Origin: Nocardia australiensis
GTDB lineage: Bacteria; Actinomycetota; Actinomycetes; Mycobacteriales; Mycobacteriaceae
Assembly (NCBI RefSeq): GCF_020733705.1
Contig: NZ_JAJFZM010000002.1
Coordinates: 868,001-932,000 of the forward strand
Length of the DNA: 64,000 nucleotides
Direction of reading: 5' to 3'
Below are positions 1-8,670 of the stretch, piece by piece (position 1 is the stretch's first letter; every line of letters starts with the position of its first letter). The notes under the pieces are model-generated. The model saw nothing but the letters and a program-made list of their open reading frames with translations. It was not told the DNA's origin and ran no database searches. Made by a program: the position numbers and the translations under genes.

Positions 1-33
1 CAGCGGGAGCGCGACGGCGCCGAGGACAGTCAT
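1..33 (-). CDS. possible 5' end of a gene leaving the window
   Basis: An ATG at 33 on the minus strand opens eleven codons (MTVLGAVALPL) before the window ends. The hydrophobic start could be a signal or membrane segment. No clear ribosome site precedes it. It would be divergent from mshC. Too little is visible to name it or to be sure it is real. Confidence 0.2.
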   Translation of the reverse strand, partial: MTVLGAVALPL

Positions 34-297
34 CGTGTCACGCTATCGCCGAGCACCGGCAACTGTCGCCGACCAGTGCCGCCGAGAGCCCTCGACGGTG
101 GACACGAGGGGCGGAAATGTCGGGTTCGCCCTCGTCGCAAACCGGGCCGTCCTGGTATCGAACCAGCGAAACGCTCAGCATCGACCTCCGTTGAGCACCG
201 GGTTTTCGCAGGTCGTTGTCGGGCTCGGAGTTGTGTGTGGTGTCCAATCGCACGGGGCGAAGACCGATCATATCGGGCGCACCTTTACCCTCGAATC

Positions 298-1536
298 ATG
301 CAGTCCTGGTCCGATATCGCCCTTCCCACTATCCCCGGAGCAGGGCCACCGTTGCGGTTGTTCGACACCGCCGACCGACAGGTCCGGCCGGTCACGCCCG
401 GCCCGACGGCCACCATGTACGTCTGCGGGATCACCCCCTATGACGCCACCCATCTCGGACACGCCGCCACCTACCTGACCTTCGATCTGGTCAATCGGCT
501 GTGGCGCGACGCGGGCCACGATGTGCACTACGTGCAGAACGTGACCGACGTCGACGACCCGCTGTTCGAGCGCGCCGAACGCGACGGCCTGGATTGGCGC
601 GATCTGGGCACCCGCGAAATCGAGTTGTTCCGCGAGGACATGTCGGCGCTGCGGATCGTGCCGCCGCGCGAATATGTGGGCGCCATCGAGTCCGTCGACG
701 AGGTCGTCGAGTTCGTGCAGAAGCTACTGGCCTCAGGTGCCGCCTACACCGTCGAGGACGCCGAGTTCCCCGATATCTACTTCCGCGCCGACGCCACCGA
801 AACCTTCGGCTATGAGTCCGGCTACGACCGCGCCACCATGGAGCGGCTGTTCGCCGAACGAGGCGGCGACCCGGACCGTCCCGGCAAGCGCGATTCGATC
901 GACGCCCTGTTGTGGCGGGCGGCCCGCCCCGGCGAGCCGTCGTGGCCCGCCCCGTTCGGCGCCGGCCGTCCCGGCTGGCATATCGAGTGTTCGGCGATCG
1001 CACTGAACCGTGTCGGCCCCGAATTCGACATACAGGGCGGCGGCAGCGACCTGATCTACCCGCATCACGAGTACTCCGCCGCGCACGCCGAGGCGTTGAT
1101 CGCGGGCCGCCGCTTCGCCCGCCACTACGTCCACGCCGGGCTCATCGGCCTCGATGGTGCGAAAATGTCCAAGTCCAAGGGCAATCTGGTGCTGGTCTCA
1201 CAGTTGCGCCGCGCAGGCACCGACCCGGCCGCGATCCGGCTCGGTTTGCTGGCCGGGCACTACCGCAGCGACCGTATGTGGACCGACACCGTCCTCGACG
1301 ACGCGATCGGACGGCTGCGGTTGTGGCGTCGCGCCACCGAACTGGAATCCGCTCCCGCGGCCGAGGACACCATCGCACGGCTGCGCCAGCACCTCGCCGA
1401 CGACCTCGACACCCCGAAAGCTCTTGCCGCGATAGATAATTGGGTGCGGCAGGCACTCGACTACGGTGGCGCGGACAGGTCGGCCCCGAGCTCGGTCGCG
1501 GCGGCGGTCGACGCGCTGCTCGGTGTGCGCCTGTAG
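298..1536 (+). CDS. mshC: mycothiol ligase MshC (Cys:GlcN-Ins ligase)
   Basis: This is the ATP-dependent ligase that joins cysteine to glucosaminyl-inositol, the third step of mycothiol synthesis, in the cytoplasm. The 412-residue length matches mycobacterial MshC. It is a class I cysteinyl-tRNA-synthetase fold: Cys43 in YVCGITPYD, the HLGH signature at 52-55, Cys231 in ECSAI and the KMSKS loop at 289-293 are all visible; the two Cys are expected zinc ligands. The anticodon-binding domain of true CysS is absent, which separates it from CysS. The ATG at 298 starts at MQSWSD, as in the family; upstream in-frame codons have no family resemblance. Mycothiol is restricted to Actinobacteria, which helps place the organism. 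Confidence 0.97.
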   Translation: MQSWSDIALPTIPGAGPPLRLFDTADRQVRPVTPGPTATMYVCGITPYDATHLGHAATYLTFDLVNRLWRDAGHDVHYVQNVTDVDDPLFERAERDGLDWRDLGTREIELFREDMSALRIVPPREYVGAIESVDEVVEFVQKLLASGAAYTVEDAEFPDIYFRADATETFGYESGYDRATMERLFAERGGDPDRPGKRDSIDALLWRAARPGEPSWPAPFGAGRPGWHIECSAIALNRVGPEFDIQGGGSDLIYPHHEYSAAHAEALIAGRRFARHYVHAGLIGLDGAKMSKSKGNLVLVSQLRRAGTDPAAIRLGLLAGHYRSDRMWTDTVLDDAIGRLRLWRRATELESAPAAEDTIARLRQHLADDLDTPKALAAIDNWVRQALDYGGADRSAPSSVAAAVDALLGVRL

Positions 1537-1776
1537 GCACATCACCCGTGGTGGACCCCGGGCCCGGCTCCGCGACCCGGAGGTGCGCAGCATTCATCCC
1601 ATCCTGGAGTGCAACACTGACCTTCATCGGCTTCCTGGCGATGTTGTCGGTCGCGGAGATCGCTGCCGCGTTGCGGCGCGACCCCGCCCGCAAGACACCC
1701 GAGCAGCGCCTGGTCGGCGCTCGACAGCTACTGGCTGCGCAAGCCCGCGTTATGCGCGTCTGGACGATGACAACGT

Positions 1777-2628
1777 TCATGTCCGGTCTTCCCGGCCGGT
1801 CAAGCTGTCGACGAGGAAGGCGATGATTTCGTCGCGAGCCCGAGTGGTGGGCTCCCCGTCGGAGTCGATGAGGTGCGCGGTGACCACACTGTGCGGCGAG
1901 GCGACAATCTGCTCGAAGAACGGCGGCGGCTCAGGGTTGGCGGCGGCTGACGGGAGCACGCTGGGAACGAAGCGTGGCCCCAAGGACGCACTGTAGGAGG
2001 CGAAACGCGCTGCGGTACAAAATCGGTCGCCCTCGAACCTGTACGCACGGACGGTCAGGTCCTCCCGGTCGAGACGCTTCCGCACCGCGTCCAGTTCCTC
2101 CTGTGAGATCTCGAGGCCGGCCGGATCGTCGAGCGGCAGCGACGGCTGACAAAGCACCGGCGCCAGCACTGCGGGTTCGAGCATCATGGTGAGCGCGAAA
2201 TTTCCGGTGAAGCACATCCCCAAGGCACCCACGCCCGGACCGCCGCATTCTCGATGGGCGAGCGCGGCGAGCGCGCGCAGCCAATCGGCGATCGGGCTGG
2301 AGACGCCGGCACCGAATGCTCGGAACTCGGCGCTCACACAGGCACGTTTGAACACCGAGACGCCTTCCTCGGATTGCGGGTAGGCGCCATCACGGCCGAA
2401 GAGCGACGGAAGATAGACCGTGAGCCCAGCGTCACGAACCCAACGGGCGAATCGAACCACATCGGGACTGATCCCGGGCATTTCCGCCATCACGATCACC
2501 GCCGGCCCTGCGCCGCAGGTGTATACGGTGCGGGTGACGCCGTCGAGGGTGATCGACCGGTGGTTGAAGTCATCGAGCCGGTCATCACGAGCATCGTTCG
2601 AAGATGTTTGCTGCACAGTCGAAACCAT
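1777..2628 (-). CDS. dienelactone hydrolase family protein
   Basis: A 283-residue alpha/beta hydrolase of the dienelactone hydrolase type. The nucleophile motif GMCFTG, with Cys in place of Ser as in dienelactone hydrolases, lies near residue 140. The N-terminal strand pattern VIVMAEMPGISPDV fits the oxyanion region. The family hydrolyses lactones or small esters; the substrate here is unknown. The gene diverges from the GlxA-type regulator across a 61-bp gap, so that regulator may control it. The ATG at 2628 gives a family-like start after a short polar leader. No signal peptide is seen, so it is likely cytoplasmic. Confidence 0.85.
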   Translation of the reverse strand: MVSTVQQTSSNDARDDRLDDFNHRSITLDGVTRTVYTCGAGPAVIVMAEMPGISPDVVRFARWVRDAGLTVYLPSLFGRDGAYPQSEEGVSVFKRACVSAEFRAFGAGVSSPIADWLRALAALAHRECGGPGVGALGMCFTGNFALTMMLEPAVLAPVLCQPSLPLDDPAGLEISQEELDAVRKRLDREDLTVRAYRFEGDRFCTAARFASYSASLGPRFVPSVLPSAAANPEPPPFFEQIVASPHSVVTAHLIDSDGEPTTRARDEIIAFLVDSLTGREDRT

Positions 2629-2689
2629 GCCGGACGGCCTGCATGACCACCATTGGCGGGAATGCCACTAATCGGTCTAGTCTTGCCAT

Positions 2690-3679
2690 GTGATTGCTCA
2701 CCTGGCGTTAGACGGAGTACTCGAGGGTGCGCTCGGAATGGGGATCGACATCGTCGACACGGCCGCCGAGGTCGCAGCCGACACTCGCGCGCAGGACGAC
2801 CACCGTCTGCGTCAACGTGTCATTTCCGTCAACGGCGCAGCAGTCCGATCAGGAAGCGGACGATCGATCACGGTCGGTGACCCATTGTCTCCCAAAGACT
2901 TCGGCCCCGGAGACGTACTAGTGATCCCCGGCCCCTCCGCTGCCACCGAAACTCGTGTCGACAAACTCCTGTCCCGCCCCGACGCCCTACATGCCATCGA
3001 CGTAATACAGCAGGTCGCTGACGCGGGCGCTACGGTGGCCGCCTCATGCTCTGCCACATTCATTCTGGCGGCATCCGGATTGTTGTCAGGACAGTCAGCC
3101 ACTACCACCTGGTGGCTGGCACCACTGTTCGCCCGCCGATTCCCCGATATCGATGTTCTCGCCGACCGAATGATCGTCGACTGCGGGAGCGTACTCACCG
3201 CTGGCGCGGCATTCGCCCACGCCGATCTGATGCTGACCCTCGTCGCCCGCCTCGAGGGTGCCGACCTCGCCAACCGGGTTGCCCGCTTTCTTGTGCTCGA
3301 TGCGCGAATGTCGCAGTCGCGGTACATGGTGCTAGAGCACCTCCGCGCTAGCGATCCAGCCCTGCGGGCCGTCGAGCGATATGTCGGCGCAAACCTCGCG
3401 CGCCAGCTCAGTCTGAGCGAATTAGCCAGTGCAGCAGCGATTTCCACGCGCACATTAGCGCGGCGCACGCAGGAGTCCCTCGGCATGTCGCCCACGGAGT
3501 ACGTACACCGGCTACGCATCAGTCATGCAGCGACACTGCTTGCCACAACTCGGAAACCGGTCGATGCTGTCGCCGCGACCGTCGGTTACGCCGATCCGGC
3601 CGCCTTTCGACGCATCTACCGCAGGCACACCGGCGAAGCACCCAGCTCGACCCGAACACGTGCACAGACTACGAAATAG
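2690..3679 (+). CDS. GlxA-family regulator (DJ-1/PfpI plus AraC HTH)
   Basis: A 329-residue transcription regulator with two parts. Residues about 1-190 form a DJ-1/PfpI-like domain in which CSATFILAASGLL marks the nucleophile-elbow position; in this class it senses ligands rather than cleaving peptides. Residues about 220-320 are an AraC-type double helix-turn-helix, with LSLSELASAAAISTRTLARR and the second helix VGYADPAAFRRIYRRHTG. The start is a GTG just after the divergent dienelactone hydrolase gene, which is the most likely target. The inducer is unknown. It is convergent with the transposase relic and the methyltransferase gene downstream. Confidence 0.86.
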   Translation: MIAHLALDGVLEGALGMGIDIVDTAAEVAADTRAQDDHRLRQRVISVNGAAVRSGSGRSITVGDPLSPKDFGPGDVLVIPGPSAATETRVDKLLSRPDALHAIDVIQQVADAGATVAASCSATFILAASGLLSGQSATTTWWLAPLFARRFPDIDVLADRMIVDCGSVLTAGAAFAHADLMLTLVARLEGADLANRVARFLVLDARMSQSRYMVLEHLRASDPALRAVERYVGANLARQLSLSELASAAAISTRTLARRTQESLGMSPTEYVHRLRISHAATLLATTRKPVDAVAATVGYADPAAFRRIYRRHTGEAPSSTRTRAQTTK

Positions 3680-3744
3680 ATCTCGGCATGCAAGTGACCC
3701 AGTGTTCCGGTCCTGAGATCCGGTTGCAGTAGCGGTCGATGATC

Positions 3745-3956
3745 TTTAACCGCGCGAGTGGTGGTCGACTTGCCGCGCGTCGGGAACCGCTGCCCGTCCG
3801 ACGACGATAGCGTGCCGGTGCCGAAAGCCGCTGTCAGCGGCAATCTTTGGGGGTGAGCGTGAAATGTCGGAACAACTTCTCGCGGCTGGCATCCGGAAAT
3901 TCCCGCAGACGCTGCAACTCCTCGTCCGCGAACACCTGCGTCGCCACGAAACCTGA
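3745..3956 (-). pseudogene. Tn3-family transposase relic, two fused pieces
   Basis: Read on the minus strand, 3956-3834 encodes GFVATQVFADEELQRLREF followed by a segment like FRHFTLTP and then a stop. This is the start of the N-terminal DUF4158 domain of Tn3-type transposases. Directly after it, in another frame, 3839-3745 encodes a segment containing GTLSSSDGQRFPTRGKS, which is a conserved piece of the catalytic C-terminal half. So some 600 or more codons between these parts were deleted and the frame was lost. No terminal inverted repeats or resolvase are visible. The relic fills most of the 410-bp gap between the GlxA-type regulator and the methyltransferase. Confidence 0.72.
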
Positions 3957-4091
3957 CCTCCAGCACGCCGACCAACCTCATCAGCAGAAGCCGAGCACCA
4001 ACCGAGCCCGTCCGCAGCCCGAACCTGCAATACGCGATCACCGCTGGTCAAGACAACTTCGTAGTTTTTCGCGCGATTACTACCGGGACCC

Positions 4092-5246
4092 CTATTCGTG
4101 CGGGGCGTTTGGCCTGATCTCGCGGCAGGGACGCCCACCGGCCAGACGCCACAACGAGGTGACCTCCGCCGCGCGTGCGGCGTGCAGAGGATCAGCAGTG
4201 TCACGCGTACGCGGATGACGCGCCCTGGTGTCGATCCGGTCCACGACACGCAGCCCGGCGGTTTCGATGAGGCCGGCAACCTCGGCGCTAGCGCGCAATC
4301 CGAGCCGTTCGGCCAAGTCCGACAGAATGAGCCAGCCCTCCCCACCCGATACCAAGTGTGCGGACAGACCGTGCAGGAATCCGCGCAACATGACGCTGCC
4401 CGGGTCGTAGACGCCCTGTTCGAGAGCGGCGCTCGGACGCGCAGGCAACCAAGGCGGGTTGCACACGATGATATCGGCGACACCGGGCGGGTACAGATCC
4501 GGACCGGTCACCTCGACTCGATCGCCGAGGTCGAGCCGGTCGATATTGTCGCGCGCACACACCAGTGCGCGCGGGTTGATGTCGGTGGCCACGACCCGCT
4601 CGATACCACGCCGGGCGAGCACGGCGGCGAGCACGCCGGTCCCGGTGCCGAGGTCGAAGGCCGTGCGCGCCCGCACCGGCAGCGGCGCCCGCGCGACCAG
4701 ATCGACGTATTCACCACGCACCGGCGAGAACACCCCGTAATGCGGGTGAATCCGCGCCCCCAGCGCGGCCACCTCGACCCCGTTGGCGCGCCACTGCTGC
4801 GCACCGATGGCACCGAGCAGTTCCGTGAACGCGATCATCATCGATTCTCGTGGCGGCCCATAGGTTTCGGTGCACGCCTGCCGCACATCCGGTGCCCTGC
4901 GCAACGCGATCGAATAGTCCGCGCCCAACTCGATGACCAGCCTGCCGAGCACCCGCGCGCGGTGACTACGGAATCGGCGATAGTGGTGGAACGATTCGGC
5001 GGGCGCGCCGCCCGGCCGCGGCGCGGTGCGGTCGATGCGCCGACGCAACGCCTGAATCATCTGGCGGGCCTGATGAAAGTCGCCACGCCACAACAGTCCC
5101 GTGCCCTCGCAGACCAGACGATAGGCGGTATCGGCGCGCATACGTTCATCGGCGACGACCACACGCCGGGGTATCGGTGCGGCGCTCTCGGAGTGCCAGC
5201 GAACGCCATGGGGAAGGTCGTGTTCGGTCCAGTGCATGGTGGGCAC
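4092..5246 (-). CDS. class I SAM-dependent methyltransferase, HemK-like
   Basis: A 384-residue protein. Residues 1-170 are a helical N-terminal domain of unknown role. Residues about 195-330 are a Rossmann methyltransferase with the SAM motif DLGTGTG at 198-204, the acidic loop ATDINP near 220 and the NPPW motif at 263-266. NPPY/NPPW is typical of N5-glutamine and exocyclic-amine methyltransferases such as HemK/PrmC, so an amino group is the likely target. The GTG at 5246 is preceded by GAGGAG at good spacing and is preferred over the internal ATG at residue 4. A 19-codon ORF with a ribosome site lies about 100 nt upstream in the same direction. Confidence 0.86.
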   Translation of the reverse strand: MPTMHWTEHDLPHGVRWHSESAAPIPRRVVVADERMRADTAYRLVCEGTGLLWRGDFHQARQMIQALRRRIDRTAPRPGGAPAESFHHYRRFRSHRARVLGRLVIELGADYSIALRRAPDVRQACTETYGPPRESMMIAFTELLGAIGAQQWRANGVEVAALGARIHPHYGVFSPVRGEYVDLVARAPLPVRARTAFDLGTGTGVLAAVLARRGIERVVATDINPRALVCARDNIDRLDLGDRVEVTGPDLYPPGVADIIVCNPPWLPARPSAALEQGVYDPGSVMLRGFLHGLSAHLVSGGEGWLILSDLAERLGLRASAEVAGLIETAGLRVVDRIDTRARHPRTRDTADPLHAARAAEVTSLWRLAGGRPCREIRPNAPHE

Positions 5247-5349
5247 GGTGTGCTCCTCGTGATCGAACGTGCATGGGCGCGGAGAGCACTTCGACGAGAA
5301 GCGAAAGGCCGGTATCAGACCCCGGATCGGGGACAGGGAGGATACGGAC

Positions 5350-5409
5350 TCAGTCCTCGCACGTCGAAGTGCGAGCCGAGGAGTCGCCGAGGACCATGCC
5401 CAGTGTCAT
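5350..5409 (-). CDS. 19-residue ORF upstream of the methyltransferase
   Basis: A short ORF (MTLGMVLGDSSARTSTCED) whose ATG at 5409 is preceded by AAAGGACG at ideal spacing. It ends 103 nt before the GTG of the methyltransferase gene on the same strand. Its last codons lie in a perfect 7-bp stem with a 6-nt loop (5356-5375). It could be a leader peptide that controls the methyltransferase, or a very small modified-peptide precursor. I do not recognise the sequence. It is supported by the ribosome site and position only. Confidence 0.42.
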   Translation of the reverse strand: MTLGMVLGDSSARTSTCED

Positions 5410-5528
5410 GAGACGTCCTTTCAGCGGAAATACCCGATAACCCTCGCACACGCCCCGGCTACGGCGGCGCACCGGGTTCGACGCACGTGCGGCCACTCGA
5501 GGTTGCCGGGTCCCGCGCGGTTCCCGGT

Positions 5529-6413
5529 TCAGTGCCCGAGCGCGTCGTCGAGGGCGGCCGTGAACGCCGCGATCGCGGGATGACGGTCCGCGCCCGCGCG
5601 AAACGCGATCCGCGTGTGACGAGCGATCGGCAACTTGGTGAGCACCACGTTCGCCGGCGGATCCACCGCACCCAGTTCCGGTACCAGCGCGACGCCGTGC
5701 CCGGCGGCGACGAAGGCGAGCACCGTGGCGAACTCATCGATGCGGTGGCGGATGTGCGGGAGAAACCCCGCGGCCTGGCAGGCGCGGATGGTCATAGTGT
5801 GACATCGGGTGCCCGCGGTGGCCACGATCCACGGCTCCGCACGCCAGGCGTCCAGCCCGGCACCGGGGGATTGCGCGTGGTCAATTGTCGAAGCCAGGAA
5901 CATCGCCTCGCGGTAGAGCGGCTCGGTGCGTACCCCCGCCTCGGCGGGGAAAGGCACCAGGTCGTAGTCGTGGACCAGCGCCACATCCAATTCACCCGCG
6001 CGCAGCGCGTCGGCCACCAGTGCGGGATCCAGCTCCGCCACCCGGGGTTCCAACCCGGGATGTTCGGTGACGAGCGCGCTGAGCGCGGCGGGAATGAAAG
6101 CCTGTGTCGCGGAGGGAAACGCACCGATTCGCAACGGTCCGGTGAGTCCGGCCTCGGTGTTCACGAGGTCGGCCTGTGCTTGTTCCAGTCGCGCCAGCAC
6201 CGCCTCGGCATGCCCGACGAGGGTGTGGCCCGCGGCAGTGAGGGTGACCCGGCGGCCGGTGCGCTGCAACAGCTCGACTCCTGCTTCGCGCTCCAGCGCG
6301 CTGAGCTGCTGTGATACCGCGGAAGGGGTGAAGGCCATGGCCTGCGCGACAGCGGCGATGGTGCCGCGCAGGGCCAGTTCACGCAGCAGCCGCAGTCGAC
6401 GAACATCAAGCAT
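5529..6413 (-). CDS. LysR-family transcriptional regulator
   Basis: A 294-residue LysR-type regulator. The winged helix-turn-helix lies at about residues 2-60 (LRELALRGTIAAVAQAM, then TPSAVSQQLSALEREAG). The effector domain spans about 90-290, with RIGAFPSATQAFIPAAL opening the first lobe. It diverges from the DHDPS-family gene across 70 bp, the usual arrangement in which a LysR protein controls its neighbour. That gap holds a loose GAAC/GTTC inverted pair, but no clear operator is proven. The ligand is unknown. Confidence 0.92.
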   Translation of the reverse strand: MLDVRRLRLLRELALRGTIAAVAQAMAFTPSAVSQQLSALEREAGVELLQRTGRRVTLTAAGHTLVGHAEAVLARLEQAQADLVNTEAGLTGPLRIGAFPSATQAFIPAALSALVTEHPGLEPRVAELDPALVADALRAGELDVALVHDYDLVPFPAEAGVRTEPLYREAMFLASTIDHAQSPGAGLDAWRAEPWIVATAGTRCHTMTIRACQAAGFLPHIRHRIDEFATVLAFVAAGHGVALVPELGAVDPPANVVLTKLPIARHTRIAFRAGADRHPAIAAFTAALDDALGH

Positions 6414-6483
6414 CAGCTGAGCTTACGCTCGGCACCACAAATGCGAACTAGACCTACGCCTGGTAGCGGTTCAAGCTGGGTAT

Positions 6484-7440
6484 ATGGTGCATCGCGAACC
6501 TCTGAAAGGGATCTTCGTCCCACTCGTCACCCCATTCACTGCCGACGGCGATATCGCCATCGACGCACTCGAATCCCTGGCCAACCAAGTGCTCGACGAG
6601 GGCGCGACCGGACTGGTCGCGCTCGGCACCACCGGCGAGCCCGCCGCACTCGACAGCGACGAGAAACGCGCGGTCCTCGATGTCTGCGCCGCGGTCTGCC
6701 GCGCGCGCGACGCGACGTTGATCGTCGGCGCGGGTGACAACAACACCCGGACCACCGCCGCCGCACTGCACGCGCTGGGGTCACGCCCGGAGGTAGCGGC
6801 CGCACTGGTTCCGGTGCCCTACTACACACGCCCCTCCGAAGCAGGCGTTCTCGCCCACTTCACCGAACTGGCCGCGACCAGCCCCGTCCCATTGATCATC
6901 TACCACATCCCGTACCGCACCGCCCGATCCCTCAGCGCGCACACCCTGCGCCACATCGGTCTGCTCCCCGCGGTTGTCGCGGTGAAATACGCGATCGGCG
7001 GCATCGACGCCGACACCATCGATCTGCTGGGCGACCTCCCACCGGAATTCACCGTGCTCGCCGGTGATGACCAGTTCTTCTCACCACTGCTGGCCCTCGG
7101 CGCGACCGGCGGCATCCTCGCCACCGCCCAACTGACCACCGCCCCCTTCGTCGCCACGGCCGCGGCCTGGGCCGCCGCGAACAACACCGTCGCCCGCGAT
7201 CTGGGCGCCGGGCTGGCACGGGTGGCGGCTGCGGCGTTCCGCGAACCCAACCCCACGGTGATCAAGGCGGTCCTGCACGCCCAGGGACGCATCCCCGCAC
7301 CCGATGTCCGGCTGCCGCTGCTGCCCGCCGCACCGGAGGTGGTCGAGCAGACGATGAAGCTGCTCGCGGAGCTGCCCCAGGCGCACTCAGCGCATCCGCA
7401 GTCAACACGGCAACCGCCGCACCGAACATGGTGTTCTTGA
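6484..7440 (+). CDS. dihydrodipicolinate synthase family lyase/aldolase
   Basis: A 318-residue TIM-barrel protein of the DapA/NAL class. It shows the substrate loop ALGTTGEPAAL near residue 45, the Tyr motif IIYHIPYRT near 140 and the Schiff-base Lys in VAVKYAIGG near 163. Members condense pyruvate with an aldehyde or run the reverse cleavage. Whether this is the lysine-pathway enzyme or a catabolic paralogue cannot be told; pairing with a LysR gene favours a paralogue. The last 20 or so residues (HSAHPQSTRQPPHRTWCS) do not look like the family and are read antisense to the isomerase gene, so the natural stop seems lost. Confidence 0.86.
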   Translation: MVHREPLKGIFVPLVTPFTADGDIAIDALESLANQVLDEGATGLVALGTTGEPAALDSDEKRAVLDVCAAVCRARDATLIVGAGDNNTRTTAAALHALGSRPEVAAALVPVPYYTRPSEAGVLAHFTELAATSPVPLIIYHIPYRTARSLSAHTLRHIGLLPAVVAVKYAIGGIDADTIDLLGDLPPEFTVLAGDDQFFSPLLALGATGGILATAQLTTAPFVATAAAWAAANNTVARDLGAGLARVAAAAFREPNPTVIKAVLHAQGRIPAPDVRLPLLPAAPEVVEQTMKLLAELPQAHSAHPQSTRQPPHRTWCS

Positions 7441-8047
7441 TCGCGCCGAGCGTCCCGGGATCCTTGCCACCCAGCCCGCCGAGCAGTTCCAGCGCCGCAT
7501 CGGTCACCGCACCCTCGGGCGCGGTCGCGTCGACCAGATCGAGCGCCTGCGCGTCTACACCGCCGAAACGACGACCCGTGGTCATCGAGGCGACCGCGGC
7601 CTTCGGTGTCAGCTTGGACTGGATCAGCGCGGCCATGCCCGGGGTGAACGGGATGCGGATATCGACCTCGGGGAAACAGAAGTAGCCACGGTCGGCGCGC
7701 ATAACGCGATAGTCGTGCGCGATGGCCAGCATCGCGCCCGCCCCGAACGCGTGCCCCGGCAACGCGGCCGCGGTCGGCATCGGCAGGGTGAGTACGCGGG
7801 CGAACAGTGCCTGCACCTGTCCGACATACCACTGGGCACGTTCACCATTGGCGGCCAGCCAGTCCAAGTCCAGGCCGTTGGAGTAGAACCTCCCGCTCGC
7901 GGTGGTCAGCAAGCCGTGGGCACCCTCGGCGAGCGCGGCGTCGAGGTGGGCGTGCACGGCGTCGAGGAAGGTGGGGGAGAAGCGGTTTTCGTCGTCTCCG
8001 AGGTCGAGGACGGCGATCTTGTCGTGGTAGCCGAGAGTGGGTGTCAT
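7262..8047 (-). CDS. enoyl-CoA hydratase/isomerase family protein
   Basis: A crotonase-fold protein of 261 residues, most like delta3-delta2-enoyl-CoA isomerases. TASGRFYSNGLDLDW and ALPGHAFGAGAMLAIAHDYRVM are the conserved CoA and oxyanion-hole segments. It should act in fatty acid or acyl-CoA metabolism. The ATG at 8047 lies 2 nt after the stop of the upstream TetR-like gene, so the two are probably co-translated. The C-terminal 40 residues or so (Pro/Ala/Arg-rich) are antisense to the DHDPS-family gene and unlike the family, whose members end near residue 220. The convergent genes overlap by 179 bp. Confidence 0.82.
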   Translation of the reverse strand: MTPTLGYHDKIAVLDLGDDENRFSPTFLDAVHAHLDAALAEGAHGLLTTASGRFYSNGLDLDWLAANGERAQWYVGQVQALFARVLTLPMPTAAALPGHAFGAGAMLAIAHDYRVMRADRGYFCFPEVDIRIPFTPGMAALIQSKLTPKAAVASMTTGRRFGGVDAQALDLVDATAPEGAVTDAALELLGGLGGKDPGTLGAIKNTMFGAAVAVLTADALSAPGAAPRAASSSARPPPVRRAAAAAGHRVRGCVPGRAGPP

Positions 8048-8049
8048 GG

Positions 8050-8613
8050 TTATCCTTTCGGGCGTGGACCCACGTCCAGAACCGCACACACCGCGGCCCG
8101 GAGATGTTCGCGGGCAAGAGGATCGGCGATCCTGTTGCGACGCAACAGGATCGCCGTGGGCAGATCGACCAGGCAGATGGTGATCACATCGACCGCGCGA
8201 GCATCGCCTCGGCCCCATAACGCCCGCGCCAGCCCGACCATCAACTCCACCAGAACCCGGTCGGTGCGCGCCAATTCGGCCGCGACCGCATCGGGTAGTT
8301 CGTCGCCGAGCAGTTCATCGCGGGAAATGACATGCAACAACTTCGCGGACGCGGGAAACCGTTCGGCGAAGGCGGCCGGGGTCTGGGCCGCGGCCACGAT
8401 CGCCGCCTTCGGCCCCGATTCCGTCAGTGTTGTCGCGGCCAGGTGGGCGTCCACGAGTTCGGACTGCATGGCGAGATAGCGATGCGCCGCCCGCAACCAG
8501 GTCCGCCCCAGTCGATTTCGCTCTCGCACTCCATGTTTCACCCAGTCACGGATATATTTCTCGGTTCGCGATCCGCACCACGCAGATTTCGCAACGCTCC
8601 AACCAGACACCAA
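8050..8613 (-). CDS. TetR-like C-terminal domain without an HTH
   Basis: From about residue 35 onward (LGRTWLRAAHRYLAMQ through VDVITICLVDLPTAILLRR) this matches the ligand-binding and dimerisation part of TetR regulators. The first 30 residues (MVSGWSVAKSAW...) are not a helix-turn-helix, and upstream lies the divergent TetR gene, so no room remains for one. The DNA-binding domain was therefore probably deleted, leaving at most a ligand-binding or dominant-negative protein, or a decaying gene. It ends 2 nt before the isomerase start, so translational coupling may have kept it. The true start is uncertain. Confidence 0.6.
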   Translation of the reverse strand: MVSGWSVAKSAWCGSRTEKYIRDWVKHGVRERNRLGRTWLRAAHRYLAMQSELVDAHLAATTLTESGPKAAIVAAAQTPAAFAERFPASAKLLHVISRDELLGDELPDAVAAELARTDRVLVELMVGLARALWGRGDARAVDVITICLVDLPTAILLRRNRIADPLAREHLRAAVCAVLDVGPRPKG

Positions 8614-8670
8614 TACGATGCGGTACTGTTCGGTCCTCGCCCCCGCCCGAACGAACAGAACGGCGCACCG

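Noticed and set aside
1537..1776. Possible small gene between mshC and the hydrolase (EIAAALRRDPARKTPEQRL)
   Set aside because: The plus-strand frame has protein-like residues, but no start site, no ribosome site and it runs into the convergent gene. Perhaps a decayed fragment, unsupported.
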